A stretch of 64,000 nt of DNA from Lonicera japonica. Taxonomy: Eukaryota; Streptophyta; Magnoliopsida; Dipsacales; Caprifoliaceae. The translations under genes and the position numbers were made by a program. Shown piece after piece: positions 23,267 through 33,342 of the stretch. Position 1 is the first letter of the stretch. The number at the start of each line of letters is the position of its first letter. The notes under the pieces are model-generated. The model saw only the letters and a program-made list of their open reading frames with translations, did no database searches and had not been told where the DNA came from. The stretch covers positions 74,874,851 to 74,938,850 of the forward strand of contig CM038471.1 in the NCBI GenBank assembly GCA_021464415.1, in the 5' to 3' direction.

Positions 23267-25233
23267 TGCAAAAAAAGGACAAGAAGTAAATGAAAATACT
23301 CTGATTTACTTTTACACTGTTTCCCGCATTTTGATACCAACTAAGCACCCCAAAAAGCAGAACAATTTATTTTCATCATTTCTGATACCAGTCAAACAGG
23401 CACAAAACATTTCACGTACATGAAATACTGTTTACATTAAAAACAATTTCTGCTGTGTTGAATTTTCAAAAAACATTAAAAACAGTTTCCACTGTATTGG
23501 GTTTTTAGTGAACTAAACATGGCCTAATTTATCTCTGACTTGAAGCAAGTATTGTTTCGTTTATTCGTGGAGAAAGGACTGTAGCTGTTAACTAAATTCA
23601 AACTTAAAAGTCAACTCCTTAGGATCAACATGTGCGTAAAATTCAGAATTCAATATATAAAAGAAAAGGGAAGGGCAGGGAAACCTAAAATTTTCACAAT
23701 TAGTGCTAATACATGGCTAGTGCTCCTTTCTTTTCTACTAGTAAAGCTAGATTTTATTTTTTTTTATCATAAACAAATGCTCTTATTAATATAAAAGGCA
23801 AGGATATAAAGATGGTGGATCAGAAGTCCGCCAACAAACAGAGCAGTAAAACAACAAAAATTGGAAACAGAAATTACAAGAAAAACACTTCCATACTGCT
23901 CTAAACTATACATATACCACAACTAACTCATTAACTAGATTCATAGATTCATTATCACATTTGCATAAAATACACCAGGAGAATGATATAGCTAGATTTG
24001 GCATCCTTCTTTGGCACATATCACAAGTGTGAACTTTTTTCAGAGGCCAACAAAGCAAAAAAATTTACCTTCAGAGGAACACCAACTTTCCATATTATTT
24101 TATGTGGCACAAAGGTATCTTCTTTCGATGAATTGATAAGCAAATCAAAGAAGGCTTTACAAGAGAAATGACTCAATTTATCTCCCTCCCAAATCCTTTT
24201 ATCCGAATCCACCCTTGAAAGATGAGCATTTTCCACCATGCTTAAGCTCATTAACAGAATAAGCCTTCAATCAAAAATAATGAAGAGCCTAAACAGGTGT
24301 TTCACTTCAAATGACCCTTCTAAAAATGAATAGAACGAATAACAACCATGAGAGAACAAAACAAAATAGTTTATTGGTGCGAGCATCCGCAATAGCAAAC
24401 TTAAGGGTATGGTAGTGTTATGGTAAAACTGAAAAAGGTACACAGAACATGCTTCTCACACCAATGGACCAGACACAATCTGGTTGGCCTCTACTCCATA
24501 TCAGAGCTGTGAGAGGGCTAGCCCCGGCTACAGTCTAGGTCTAGCTTTTACAGGGAACCTGAACCTTTGTTAGCCACCGAATATTCCAGGCCCAAACTTT
24601 GACATATAAAGCAACCCACACCAATTCATTTATAACTCAAAGAACAAATTGACACATTTGCATTCCACCATCTGAAATTAATATAGAAAGAATATGTAAT
24701 CTCAATTCTCAACTACCATATTTTCATATACTCACATATATATATGTACACTATATTGTCATGTGCACGCCATACGTGTGCTGACTGGTTAAAAAGAAAA
24801 TGTTTCATAAAAATGGTAAGTGGTAAAGTTGGAGGAGCATAATTTGCAATTGTTCAAATAGATATATATATATATATATATATATGCACACTAGGTTGTA
24901 ACTCATGTCGAAAAGCATTATAAAATATTAAAAAAATTATCTAAAACTTCAGCCACACAATTATCTATTTTTAAGATTCAAAAGCCATTGCTCCGGTCAC
25001 TTTGAAGTCTTGGACCCGCCACTTCTTATACTACGAAGCAAACAATGTTTATCCTAGCTGGGTAAACCATTGGGTATGTATGCTAAACTTACCCTACCCA
25101 TCCATTGTGGACGCTCTAACCAAAAGAATCAGAGCAAGAAAAAATAAAACAGAAAGCAAAAAAAAAAAAAAAATACAGAGACAGAGACAGAGACAGAGAG
25201 GTAGTTTACCTCTTGGTGGTTCCAATCAAACAT
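15503..25233 (-). CDS. LNK2: LNK2, night light-inducible and clock-regulated coactivator (8 exons)
   Basis: Eight exons join in phase: 25233-25210, 23076-22707, 21945-21816, 21010-20773, 20360-20274, 19050-18412, 18013-17859 and 15779-15503 (stop). They total 1920 nt, or 639 residues. All introns are GT-AG. Diagnostic family blocks, in order: N-terminal MFDWNHQE-LKDVIWGDTSEGDDHIVPY; DYDWANIGSFDDLDRIF (~157-173); KDDPMFGHVSLCNADEIW (~176-193); a glutamine/basic coiled segment TPQEKIEKLRRRQQLRAML (exon 6); and two conserved C-terminal blocks, LDIQTRLCIRDSLFRLAQSA and NPIDRTVAHLLFHRP. In Arabidopsis, LNK1/LNK2 bind the MYB-like RVE4/RVE8 proteins through the C-terminal blocks and co-activate evening genes such as PRR5 and TOC1. 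LNK2 rather than LNK1 is preferred from the MFDW start. Introns carry several MITEs and a LINE scrap. Nothing suggests loss of function. Confidence 0.92.
15953..16137. repeat. Tourist-like MITE half, LNK2 intron 7
   Basis: Resembles the right half of the MITEs at 16209, 20437, 21222 and 60841: a block with ATCTCACCAAATCA then TTTTTCCAACTACTC, ending TTCCAACTTTTAATCAAAC. The left half is missing or too diverged. Confidence 0.45.
16209..16490. mobile_element. Tourist-like MITE, LNK2 intron 7
   Basis: Inverted ends: left TTGATGCAACTTACAAAGTTGGAAAATGATT-like, right CAGTTTCCAGCTTTGCAATCAAAC read inward. The interior holds the family blocks GAGATGTT and ATCTTACCAAATCACTCATC. Length and ends fit a PIF/Harbinger-derived MITE. 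The target duplication is not clear on the left. Confidence 0.5.
16987..17030. repeat. Poly-C / poly-A run
   Basis: A run of C residues followed by A residues in LNK2 intron 7. The true length is uncertain, as for other homopolymers in the window. Confidence 0.6.
17859..18013 (-). CDS. LNK2: LNK2 exon 7
   Basis: Acceptor GCAG ends at 18014 and donor AG|GTTTGC follows 17859. It encodes LDIQTRLCIRDSLFRLAQSA and the SDTSSINKSK stretch, the first conserved C-terminal block needed in the family for RVE partner binding. Ends in phase 2. Confidence 0.9.
18110..18345. repeat. GGGTTCGGG-type dispersed repeat in LNK2 intron 6
   Basis: GC-richer than its surroundings, with many CCCAACC, GGGTTCGGG and GACCCGACCC motifs in both orientations. 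This resembles the interiors of non-autonomous DNA elements such as 8830-9344. Ends not defined. Confidence 0.35.
18412..19050 (-). CDS. LNK2: LNK2 exon 6 (largest exon)
   Basis: Acceptor ACAG precedes ATG at 19050 and donor AAG|GTTTGC follows 18412; both sides are phase 0. The ATG is an internal Met, not a start, because exon 5 joins in frame. Encodes a Gln/Pro-rich region, TPQEKIEKLRRRQQLRAML and the EATILRRLQDTIAK block that leads into exon 7. Confidence 0.9.
20274..20360 (-). CDS. LNK2: LNK2 exon 5
   Basis: A short 87 nt exon, phase 0 at both ends, with acceptor GCAG (20364-20361) and donor AAG|GTAAAT. Sequence TVLEIGMTPPLKPNLIAGTA is weakly conserved. It is included because its splice sites and phase fit exactly between exons 4 and 6. 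It is the least certain exon and could be skipped in some transcripts. Confidence 0.7.
20437..20690. mobile_element. Tourist-like MITE, LNK2 intron 4
   Basis: Left end TTTGATAATAAAAGTTGGAAAATG and right-end TGGTTTTCCAGGTTTTTTATAA-type sequence are inverted. Shares the interior ATCTCACCAAATCACTAATC and TTTTTTCCAACTACTC with the other copies. Confidence 0.5.
20773..21010 (-). CDS. LNK2: LNK2 exon 4
   Basis: Acceptor TGCAG ends at 21011 and donor AAG|GTATAA follows 20773. Completes a Ser codon with exon 3 and encodes KDDPMFGHVSLCNADEIW, a signature LNK block, followed by a Ser/Pro-rich stretch. Confidence 0.9.
21222..21486. mobile_element. Tourist-like MITE, LNK2 intron 3
   Basis: Left end TTTGATAGAAAAAAGTTTGAAAAT and right end ATTTTCCAACTTTTCTTATCAAA form an inverted repeat. 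The interior repeats the GAGATGTTCTCCATT and ATCTCACCAAATCCG blocks of the family. Confidence 0.55.
21816..21945 (-). CDS. LNK2: LNK2 exon 3
   Basis: Acceptor ACAG ends at 21946 and donor TTTAG|GTAATG follows 21816. The 130 nt accommodate the phase-1 entry and phase-2 exit. Carries DYDWANIGSFDDLDRIF, the most diagnostic block of the family. Confidence 0.92.
22232..22553. mobile_element. Tourist/PIF-Harbinger MITE, LNK2 intron 2
   Basis: A 322 bp element flanked by TAA (22229-22231 and 22554-22556). Its 20 bp terminal inverted repeats match except at one position (GGCCTYGTTTGGTTCACGGA). The 3 bp TWA duplication and GGCCT start are typical of PIF/Harbinger MITEs. The interior has its own inverted GGAAAG/CTTTCC blocks. 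No coding capacity. Confidence 0.85.
22707..23076 (-). CDS. LNK2: LNK2 exon 2
   Basis: Acceptor TTTCAG ends at 23077 and donor GGCG|GTGAGC follows 22707. Encodes LKDVIWGDTSEGDDHIVPY then a Ser/Asn-rich stretch and the SWPDLSLSNAARTDHDSV block common to LNK1/LNK2. Ends in phase 1. Confidence 0.92.
23240..23270. repeat. GT/GA compound microsatellite
   Basis: GT dinucleotides followed by GA dinucleotides in LNK2 intron 1. It accounts for the cysteine/valine and arginine/glutamate runs in short open frames here. Confidence 0.8.
23755..24260 (-). mobile_element. LINE 3' fragment in LNK2 intron 1
   Basis: Minus-strand translation of 24251-24021 gives a zf-RVT fragment (FVPHKIIWKVGVPLKVNFFA). It continues into a degraded LINE 3' end with GTTGGCGGACTTCTG and a terminal A-rich tail at about 23770-23755. 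It matches the LINE copies in the OSB introns but has stops and an internal deletion. Boundaries are approximate. Confidence 0.65.
25210..25233 (-). CDS. LNK2: LNK2 exon 1 (24-nt coding exon with start codon)
   Basis: ATG at 25233-25231 begins MFDWNHQE and is followed by donor GAG|GTAAAC. It is too short for an open-frame search. It was chosen because MFDW followed by a conserved ELxxxIWG block (the rest in exon 2) is the known LNK2 N-terminus and the phase is exact. The donor is followed at once by a polypyrimidine repeat. Confidence 0.85.
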
Positions 25234-25875
25234 AGCTGTCATCAAACTGGCAACATGCAGATCTCCACGCCAACACTACTGCTACCGAATTCAAATACTA
25301 CGTAAAAACTACGCTCCAAAATTAGACACCACCAAAACATCGCCGAAGTAGATTACCAGAACATCGCCGCCCGCGATGCAAAATCAAATACAGTTGGTAT
25401 ATATATATATATATATATATAATATAAGCTCTCTGATCGATAATGATTCTTCTTTCTTCGGTAAAACAATGAAAAGATTACCCTCCCTCAAATTTACTTG
25501 TTTGTTTCGGTCATTTTTACTTTGCGTAGCCTTGCAGAGCATTCTATAGTCTAGATAGAGAGAAAGCAGAGCATAGTGTAAGAGCTAGGTGGACGGTGGG
25601 TCCCGGGTGTTACGAAATACGTGGTGGCAATTGAAGGTCTGATTATGAAGGGCTAGGGAGGGGTACACGTGTGTGTAACAGAGGGGCGTATCTAAAGTTG
25701 TGGTCCTCCTAATAATTACTTCTGAGTGATCTAATTCTGGACACCACTTAGTTTCCGCTATATATTGATTTTGGTCCTGCCCCTCATATGCGTGTGATTG
25801 TGTGGACAGCAAGCATTGATTTAATGCCTTTTCCAATATTTTCTTCTTCTTGTTAACAGGTTCCAATAGAAATAG
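25234..25875 (-). promoter_or_regulatory. LNK2: LNK2 5' untranslated/promoter region
   Basis: Region upstream of the LNK2 start. It contains a TA microsatellite (about 25399-25421), a palindromic G-box CACGTG at 25666-25671 and a second ACGTGG core near 25620. G-boxes are bound by light and clock regulators (bZIP, PIF) and are common in light-induced clock genes. No perfect evening element was seen nearby; a half match TAAATATCT lies near 26603. The transcription start cannot be placed from sequence alone. Confidence 0.45.
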
Positions 25876-26637
25876 AGTTTTGGGTAAAATACGATAAACG
25901 TTTCTGAACTACCACATTTTACTCTCTAATTTATAAAAATCAATAGTAATCTTCTTAAACTATTATTTTTTATTATTTTACTCAAAATAATATAATTGTT
26001 CATATACAAAGTTTAAAAAAGAAAAAAAAAATAGAAAAGCGTATAGAACAAAATAAAATAAATTAACCTCACCTCCATCTCAAATCTAAGGGAAACATAC
26101 AATATACTTTCATATAGTTTGTCGGGTTAACGGATTGCTCCTTTAAACTATTTTATCTGATAATAAATCCCGTGTATTATTGTCGTCTTTCACTTTACCC
26201 GACTCAATTATAAACTATTAGATTTTCAAACAGAAGGATTTACGGAACATTATTAATAATAAAATCACAATAATACAATTGTTTAGGATATTACAATAAA
26301 TTAAGATACTTATTTTTCAATAATAAATCAATATTATTAATAATAAAATTAAAATATGCCAACGATTAGTGCTATATATATCAAGGAACTTGTAACACAA
26401 TGTAGCATATTGAAAACGTAGAAATATTATTTTAACAATATTTCTTATGAGAGAATAAAGTAATAACACAAATTATTTTTAACCAGCTTTGGCTATGCTC
26501 AAAAAATTTAAATGATGCTATTAAATTAAGACATGCCAGGATATAATTTGTAAAAATTTATTTGAGATGGAAGAACTAAAACTTCAATTTATAGTATCAT
26601 TAAATATCTCTTTGTTAGTATTCTATATAAATATGCT
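25876..26637. other. AT-rich intergenic stretch
   Basis: Very AT-rich, with no coding, RNA or element signal recognised. It separates the LNK2 promoter from the endogenous virus mosaic. Confidence 0.5.
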
Positions 26638-26639
26638 AT

Positions 26640-27500
26640 GACACCTACACCTTATGTTAACTATGGTTATTACTTCATCTTTGGCAAAATTAATAATAAT
26701 AATAATGATATAGACTCGTTATCTTCTATATCATGTTCATCACTTACTGATTCTTTTTGCTTTTCTTTATTTTTATATATTGGATGTGTTACTTGCCCTA
26801 GATTTGTGGTTCCTAATATTTTTGTTTCAGGAATGGATATGTTGCTTAATAGGTCATTGTCTCTCCTAGACATATTATCTATTCTGGAAGGGGTATTTGT
26901 GGATGAACTTGTATGTGTTTCTAAAATTAGAGGTGGTTTTCTGAATCTAGATTCATCAAAACTTATCCTAATTGTTCCATCTCTATATTGTCTAATATTC
27001 TCTAAATTCATAAAATTACTTATTATTGGTCTTTCTGGGATTTCATTTTGTAAAATCCATTGACTTGGGAGATTAATATCTTTCCATAATATTGTTTTTG
27101 AAACTTGTATATTGGCGTTATTGGTGTTACTTTAGATTAAAACTGTTTTATCTTTAGGCGATTTATTAAGTGCTTTTACATTTAAATTGGTTCTCATTGT
27201 CTTATAGTATATTCTGTATATTAAGGCAATTGCTTGAGACCCTTCTAACATTTGGGTGATTTCAACAGCAGTTTTAATATTTAATATTAATGCTTTTAAT
27301 AAATTCGGATCACTAAGACTTAAGGTAAAGTCTGGGAAACAATTAAAATGGACTGGTCTATTGTGTAGGCTAGATTCCATTATACCTAATATACTTGGTA
27401 CATAATTTAAATACCTAGCATCTCTAAGGCATAGTAATATTGATGAGTCTACTCCTTTGACTATAAGTAGATTTATAGCTACTTGAATAAGTCCTATATG
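26640..27500 (-). pseudogene. Endogenous Caulimoviridae movement-protein region, decayed
   Basis: Minus-strand frames at about 27500-27130 show 30K-type movement protein blocks (CLRDARYLNY, ESSLHNRPVHFNCFP). A following frame (27011-26670) begins NLENIRQYRDGTIRISFD, the region between movement and coat domains in petuvirus/florendovirus-type polyproteins. Frames are broken by stops and shifts. At its upstream edge this piece abuts an RT fragment (near 27540), an order not found in a viral genome. An old, non-functional copy; genus not determined. Confidence 0.7.
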
Positions 27501-27539
27501 AATAAAATTAATTGTTTTGAAAAATGAATTTTAATGTTT

Positions 27540-28997
27540 CCAATGCTCTTCTATTGACTTTGAAAAGATGAGCACATCATCTATATAGACTATGAAAAAA
27601 TGACTATATGGGTTCAAAATATCATTCATGATATTCTGGAATTCACTAGGGACATTCTTAAGGCCAAATGGCATAACATTCCATTCGTAATGGCCAAAAG
27701 GTGTGGTAAAGGCTGTCTTATATCTATCTTCCTCATGAATCTAGATTTGCCAAAACGCACTCTTAAGATCAAATTTACTAAAGACTAAAGCTTGATCTAA
27801 TCTATTAATTATTCTTTTTTGAATTAAATCATTTATTTCTTTTTTACATAATTCCATTTGTTCATGATTCATTTGTATAGGACTAGCTTTAGTAGGAATT
27901 AAATGTTCTCTAAATTCTTTAGCATAAGGGAGCCTTACAATATGCCTTCTACGGTGCCAAAAAGCATAAGGGAACCTTATAATATGACAAATTATCTTAC
28001 TTTTGTCAAACTTCTTGTTTGATTTCTTTTTCTTACTAGAGGAAGGTTTCTTATAATAATCTTCTGAATTATTTTTCTTACTTTTCTTTTTGTGAGATTT
28101 ATATTTTTTACCCATTTTAATATGCTTCTTTCTCCTATAAGGAGCTATAGGAGGTAAGCCATATTGTTCACAAAATGTTCCTAATTCATATTTGGCTTTA
28201 TTTTTATCCTTATTAGCTTGCTTACTTAATTTAAAATCTATGCACATTTTTAGACATGTTTTCTGGATTTGACTAATTATGTCTCCATGTGTTAAGTTGT
28301 CATAATCTATATAACATGAGTTCTTACTTAATTCTTCTCTAATTTTGTGGGCAAACAAACTAGGTAAACCATTCACAAATTTCTCTTTCCAAAATGGTTT
28401 ATTACTGTCATCTCTCATCATAACTCTAGAGGTAAATACATCTTTGTACCATCTAAAATCACTAAGAGTTGGGCAAGTGAGGTTGCTAAGTTGATCATGT
28501 AGTCTCTCAGTTATATTGCTAGGAGTTCCTATGAAATGTTTAATTATGGTATAAATTAATGTGTTGACACCATCTGGAGGTCCATAATTGATTTCTTCAT
28601 CATAAATAGGGTTTCCTTCATCATCTAACTGTATAGCATGAATTATTGCTTCTCTAGCATCTTCAGTGAGATGTTTTTCCCACCATGATTTAAGGGTTCC
28701 TGTGAATCCTGATGCTAAGAGTTCTACTATTTCTGGTTGAGTTAGATCATGATAAGCATTTAGGTAACTATTAGCAACCATAGACATATGACTTAACTTA
28801 TTAATTAATTCTTGTTCACTTAGTCCATCTGTGTTCCATTCATACATTTTGTTTGATGAAACTGCAAATTGATTATTTAAATTTCTTTCTTCATATTGAA
28901 GATCTGGAGGTGTAGGTCTAGTATACCAATTTTTTGGATGGCAATCTCTACTAAGTATTTTTAATTTCGATAATTTCAGGTGCATGGGATAGTACAC
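27540..28997 (-). pseudogene. Endogenous Caulimoviridae coat-protein/RT fragment, internally deleted
   Basis: The minus-strand frame 28997-27741 encodes a caulimovirid coat-protein domain (HFIGTPSNITERLHDQLS; FWKEKFVNGLPSLFAHKIRE). It is followed by a Lys/Ser-rich basic stretch and the start of a zinc knuckle cut after its first residues. It then jumps straight to the RT entry (REHLIPTKASPIQMNHEQ), so the protease and the start of RT are deleted. After a frameshift near 27741 the RT continues to the catalytic YIDD (27576-27587) and stops soon after. A dead relic. Confidence 0.8.
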
Positions 28998-29160
28998 AAG
29001 TAAATTATTCTACGATTAAAAAAGAAATTTTATCATTATATCAGCGACTTTTATAAAGATCTGCGTAAACAATGTAAACCGTTATTTGAACGACTTCAAA
29101 GTAATCCTCCTCCTTTGACTAAAATTCATACATCCATAGTCCAAGATATTAAAATTGTGG
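28970..29160 (+). pseudogene. Endogenous Caulimoviridae RT/RNase H scraps, inverted
   Basis: Plus-strand reading gives an RNase H piece (NYSTIKKEILS) fused to an RT-connection piece (YISDFYKDLRKQCKPLFERL). The second piece is an inverted copy of sequence at 29497-29610. The two blocks are in the wrong order for a pararetrovirus. Junctions show rearrangement, not a gene. Confidence 0.65.
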
Positions 29161-29219
29161 TCAAATTGTACAAACCAAGAATGGGTGAATGACTCATTTT
29201 GAAATAGGAGTATCTTCAT

Positions 29220-29690
29220 CTAAGCTTCAACATACTCATGGTAAGAATAAAATTCATCAGTCCCTTCTAGAGGAACTAATTCAGTCGGGTGCTTTCCCCA
29301 TTCTTCCATACGTATTATTTTCTTAATATAAAACGAATGGTAAATAACTACAGATGGGTCATTTCTATCAAAAATTGGTTTTCTGCTTAAGAATTCCTCC
29401 AAAGCCAATTTCGGAGGCATCAGTTTCGACGATTTTGAAAGCAGATGGATTAGAAATGCCAAGACAAGGCAATGTCTTAACATGCTTTTTAATATCTTGG
29501 ACTATGGATGTATGAATTTTAGTCCAAATAGGAGGATTACTTTGAAGTCGTTCAAATAACGGTTTACATTGTTTACGCATGTCTTTATAAAAGTCGCTGA
29601 TATAATTGAGTGGGCCTAAGAATCTCTGTAATTGGTTTTTGTCTAGGATCTCATCAGGAAACTTATCTGCAAATATTGTATTCAACTATA
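29220..29690 (-). pseudogene. Endogenous Caulimoviridae RT-RNase H connection and linker scraps
   Basis: Minus-strand frame 29685-29368 holds the RT thumb/connection (QRFLGPLNYISDFYKDMRK) and the RNase H entry IVETDASEIGFGGIL. After a frameshift it is followed by an unrelated polyprotein piece (YIKKIIRMEEWGKHPTEL) that normally sits between movement and coat domains. Another rearrangement junction. Confidence 0.7.
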
Positions 29691-29929
29691 AAGAAAACAA
29701 AAAATTAAGACATGAATTTAGGACTGAAAACCCTGAATCTGAAAGAAAAAAAATAATACATAAATGGAAAAAATGGATAAAGAAAGAAAAAATAAATATG
29801 GATTTCTTTCCATGGTACAAATACTTCAATGTTAAGGTCTTCTTTATCTGATTTTTCTTCTTCAATACTTTTATTGACTGATTCTCCTTCACTGTCACTA
29901 GATGAAAAGGAATTATTAATTTTTAAATA
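29691..29929 (+). pseudogene. Lys/Glu-rich virus-like linker scrap
   Basis: An open stretch (29606-29851) rich in Lys, Glu and Trp (HKWKKWIKKEKINMDFFPWY), reminiscent of the linker beside the coat domain in caulimovirids. Recognition is weak. Confidence 0.3.
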
Positions 29930-32900
29930 ATAATAATCAGCAAGCTTATTTCGGAAACGTACAAGTAACCCTTAATGCTGGGACAGTCTTTTTTACCTTA
30001 TATCTAAACTTTAATCTCCCCTTATCTGATAAGTTCTTGGAAGAAGCCCTTCATATCTAAGTCCAAGTCACTGGAGCAGAAATGGTCCAAAGAACATCAG
30101 CAGCCACTATACATCACCAGATGGTTTATCGCCTCCAAAACCATTCTTATGATCTGGCGATTTCAAGAAGTAGCACAGCAGATGTTTTGCTGCTTAAGAT
30201 AGATTCAAGCGCTGCTCCCACAGCTACCTACATCCCCAGGCAGCTTACGAGAGCAGAACTCACAAAGTTGTTACCAGAAAGTTGGGTAACGTCTTACGAA
30301 CAGTTCCATGAGCAAAGTCACCCAGAGCTGATTAAATCAACTGAGCCAACTTACCTCAGAAGACCAGGAAAACAAGTAAAAGTCAGGTTCACCCAAACCC
30401 GGTCTCTTCCACGGAATCCGTTTACAACGGAACTCAACATGTTTGAGCCCCTTGTAAAGAAACCCACAGATCCAATCCTAAAACCATGGCCAATGAAGAT
30501 TCTTTACTTTGGCCCAGATGGAAACCCAATTTTTCAAGGCAGAGGTGAAAAAGGCCACATTTGGTATAATGTGTGCTATTGTGAAGATTATGAAGAGTTA
30601 GCTTATGAAAATAGCCTTGATCTAGATGAGCTACGCAGGTACAGGAAGAAAAAAGCAGGGAAACCCTTTAACTCCCAAAAGTCCTTGGAAGAAATATTTG
30701 AGGCAAATGATCCATCTGTTGGATTGTTAGGGGAATCATCAAAAAAATTCGACTATTATGTCATCTATGGGGAAAAGTAGTTACCTACCCCTTCCTCAAA
30801 TGAAGAACCATGCCAACCACCTCCTTTTAATCCCCCCAAAGAACCCCCTAAACCTCAAACACAATCATCTTACCTAAATCCCATAATTCATCCATATGCT
30901 GAAGAAGCACTACAAGCTCTCAACCTACCTGTCTGCCACCCTTGTGAACAGCCCACAATGTTACAAACATTCAAACCTCAATAACCAATCGATTGCTTCA
31001 TGATCAATGAAGAAATCCATTTTCCCCCAACGAACAATTATGATGATATGACCAATCGAACTTGTCATCGCTGAAAGATTCCAGATCCTAATTCTATTGA
31101 TTCTCATGGAGAGCCTAGAAAAGCTACAACTGTAGAAGTTGCACTTAATTGGCAAGCATATAATGCTATTGTATATAATGCAATCCTGACCCAAATAACT
31201 AAATCCACTCAGAGGATTGAGTCGACAATGGTTCGAGTTAGCGACATGGATAAAATTATAGCAGATATTCGGAAGCGAATTCAATTAATCCATGACCAGA
31301 TGAATATGGCCTCTCTCACTGTAAAAGATATGCGAGCCACTCAACCATGGTTTGCAGAAAAGGAACGAGAGAATAAAGAACTAGAAGCACAGTTAAGGTA
31401 TCTATCCCCTCCATCACAGCCAGTGTCCCCTTGAGGATATGGCCAATTTGCCAAGCCAAGTGATCATGTTGGTCCAGTTGGTTTGTATCCAGTACATCCA
31501 GCAGCCAGTATAGTTACAAATCTGAATAACATTGATCTATGTGCAGATCCACCAAGAAGAAGGTTACCCAAATGGCCAGCACCCCAGCCACTTGCTTCTC
31601 ATGGAAATCCTGTTAAGCCAAACCAGAAGTACAGACCTCAGATGAATTATCCACGACCTCGCCCTTCGGCAAATGCTCGAATAGATTACAGGAATCTGTT
31701 TCCTGATCATTCTATTGGTCCCATGGCTCCGAATACCCTATGAATCTTGATTTCGATAAACATTCTCTTCCCAACTACCTTCCCATGACCCAGACCTAAA
31801 AAACAACCCCATCTCGCCATCCTGAAGCCTATACTAAACCTGAACCCAGTGACCTAACCACATGCCCCTCTTCAAAGTCTCCAATGGATTTAAATCCAAT
31901 GGAAATACCTGAAAATAATGCCTCGAATTATATATCTTCATTCTTCAAGTCATTGACTTTTGAAGATAGACCCCAGGTTCCGGCACAGTCAGATAATCTT
32001 TTTGACTCATTTGAAAAACTATATTCAGCCCAACCAAATCAACAGCAGCAGCCGCCGCCATCACCCAGACAGCCCTCACCGCAAGAACTTATGGTCTAAG
32101 ACCTGCCTGAAGTTATTGATGTTAACCTCCGTGAATTCTCCCGTCATGAAACTACCAAAAGTTCTCAATTGAAGATATACTGGTTAAGCAATGGAGAGAG
32201 CGAATTGTCTCTTTTATTGCATGAATGACAGCTGATCATGAGTACTGTGATTTACCAGATGTATTCAAACGATTCGTTGCTCGAATTACTGGTAGATTGA
32301 AAGAATAGTGCGAAGCTATTGGACCGTACCATCACATACAGCTCCATAGCTCAACAATCATCGATGAATTCATCTCATTCTTTTACAACGAGTTTGTTGG
32401 AACTCCTGATAGATTGTTGGAAATATATCGAAAAGAATTCTTAAATATGAAGTGTTGTTCTCTTATCATAAAAAATCTTAAACGCCACTATGAAAGAATG
32501 TAAAAACGGTTTTATTTCATTGGTGGTCGTGATGATCTTAATCTCAAACAAGTGTTCTTTCATTTATTCCCTGACCAGCTAGTCACTGAAGCGTATAAAG
32601 TCCTTAAGCTACAGAACAAGAACCTTGCATAACTTTCAATAGCTAACATCTATGGCGATTTAAAAGATTCAATTGAAAGAATCTGCATCTAGAAGAAGCT
32701 TATGGAAAACATTAACAAGACCAGCAAAATATTTAGCGGAGTATGTAACAAAGAACACCTGAAGATCAAGTGCTCAACTGAAAAATCATGTGATTGTCGC
32801 CCTCACCATAAACGAATGTCAAAGTATAAGCACTCCAAGCATAGTGACTAAGCCAAACCTTGGAAGGAACACAAGAAATGATCCAAGAAGAAATTTCCAA

Positions 32901-33250
32901 AGAAGAAATGGAAATTCGCAAGAAGAAAAGTAGTCCGAGGGAAGAAAACAGATGGATGCTTTATTTGAAAGAAGAAAGGACATTATGCAAAGAATTGTCC
33001 TAACGCTACCAAGAAAGCCTAGTTCATGGCCGCTTTGGAGAAATACACGCCTGACATTACTGAATCAGATATTGAATCAGTATTATCCCTCGATGATAAA
33101 GCGTACCCAAAAACAATCATATATGTTGTTTATACAGATGATGAAAACATTGAAGCTAGTTCTGGAGCAGATGATTCAATCTCAAATTCGGACCAGAATC
33201 TAGTCCTCTTTTGTCCTTGGAGTCGATGAGAATCTATGACGCTGATTACC
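29930..33250 (+). pseudogene. Endogenous Caulimoviridae polyprotein (movement C-term to zinc knuckle), many stops
   Basis: Plus-strand order: the end of a movement protein (NAGTVFFTLYLNFNLPLSDKF; one stop near 30057), then an open stretch 30082-30780 with PWPMKILYFGPDGNPIFQGR. A short coiled-coil piece follows (31228-31434, DMDKIIADIRKRIQLIHDQM), then Pro/Gln-rich linkers (31483-32099). Next comes a coat-protein-like region (about 32160-32650, FYNEFVGTPDRLLEIYRKEF) with several stops, and a zinc knuckle (KKKGHYAKNCPN, near 32980). Protease and RT are absent. The coat region differs clearly from that at 27741-28997, so at least two viral lineages or very old copies are present. Non-functional. 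Confidence 0.75.
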
Positions 33251-33342
33251 ATGAAGAAGATCTAGGGACGCAAGTTTCCTATTCTGAAAATGATTTTAAC
33301 TTATGCTTTTAGTTATAAATAAAACATTTTCCTAAAGGAAGT

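Noticed and set aside
23107..23423. Open frames with cysteine/valine or arginine/glutamate runs
   Set aside because: Produced by the GT/GA microsatellite in LNK2 intron 1.
23744..23998. AGCTAGATTT at both 23744 and 23989 as a LINE target duplication
   Set aside because: The right copy lies inside LINE coding sequence (CCAAATCTAGCT) as shown by alignment to 46640, so the match is chance.
25585..25866. Minus-strand 93-codon open frame upstream of LNK2
   Set aside because: Lies in the promoter/5' region, no homology seen, ends before the true start exon; no splice link that keeps frame.
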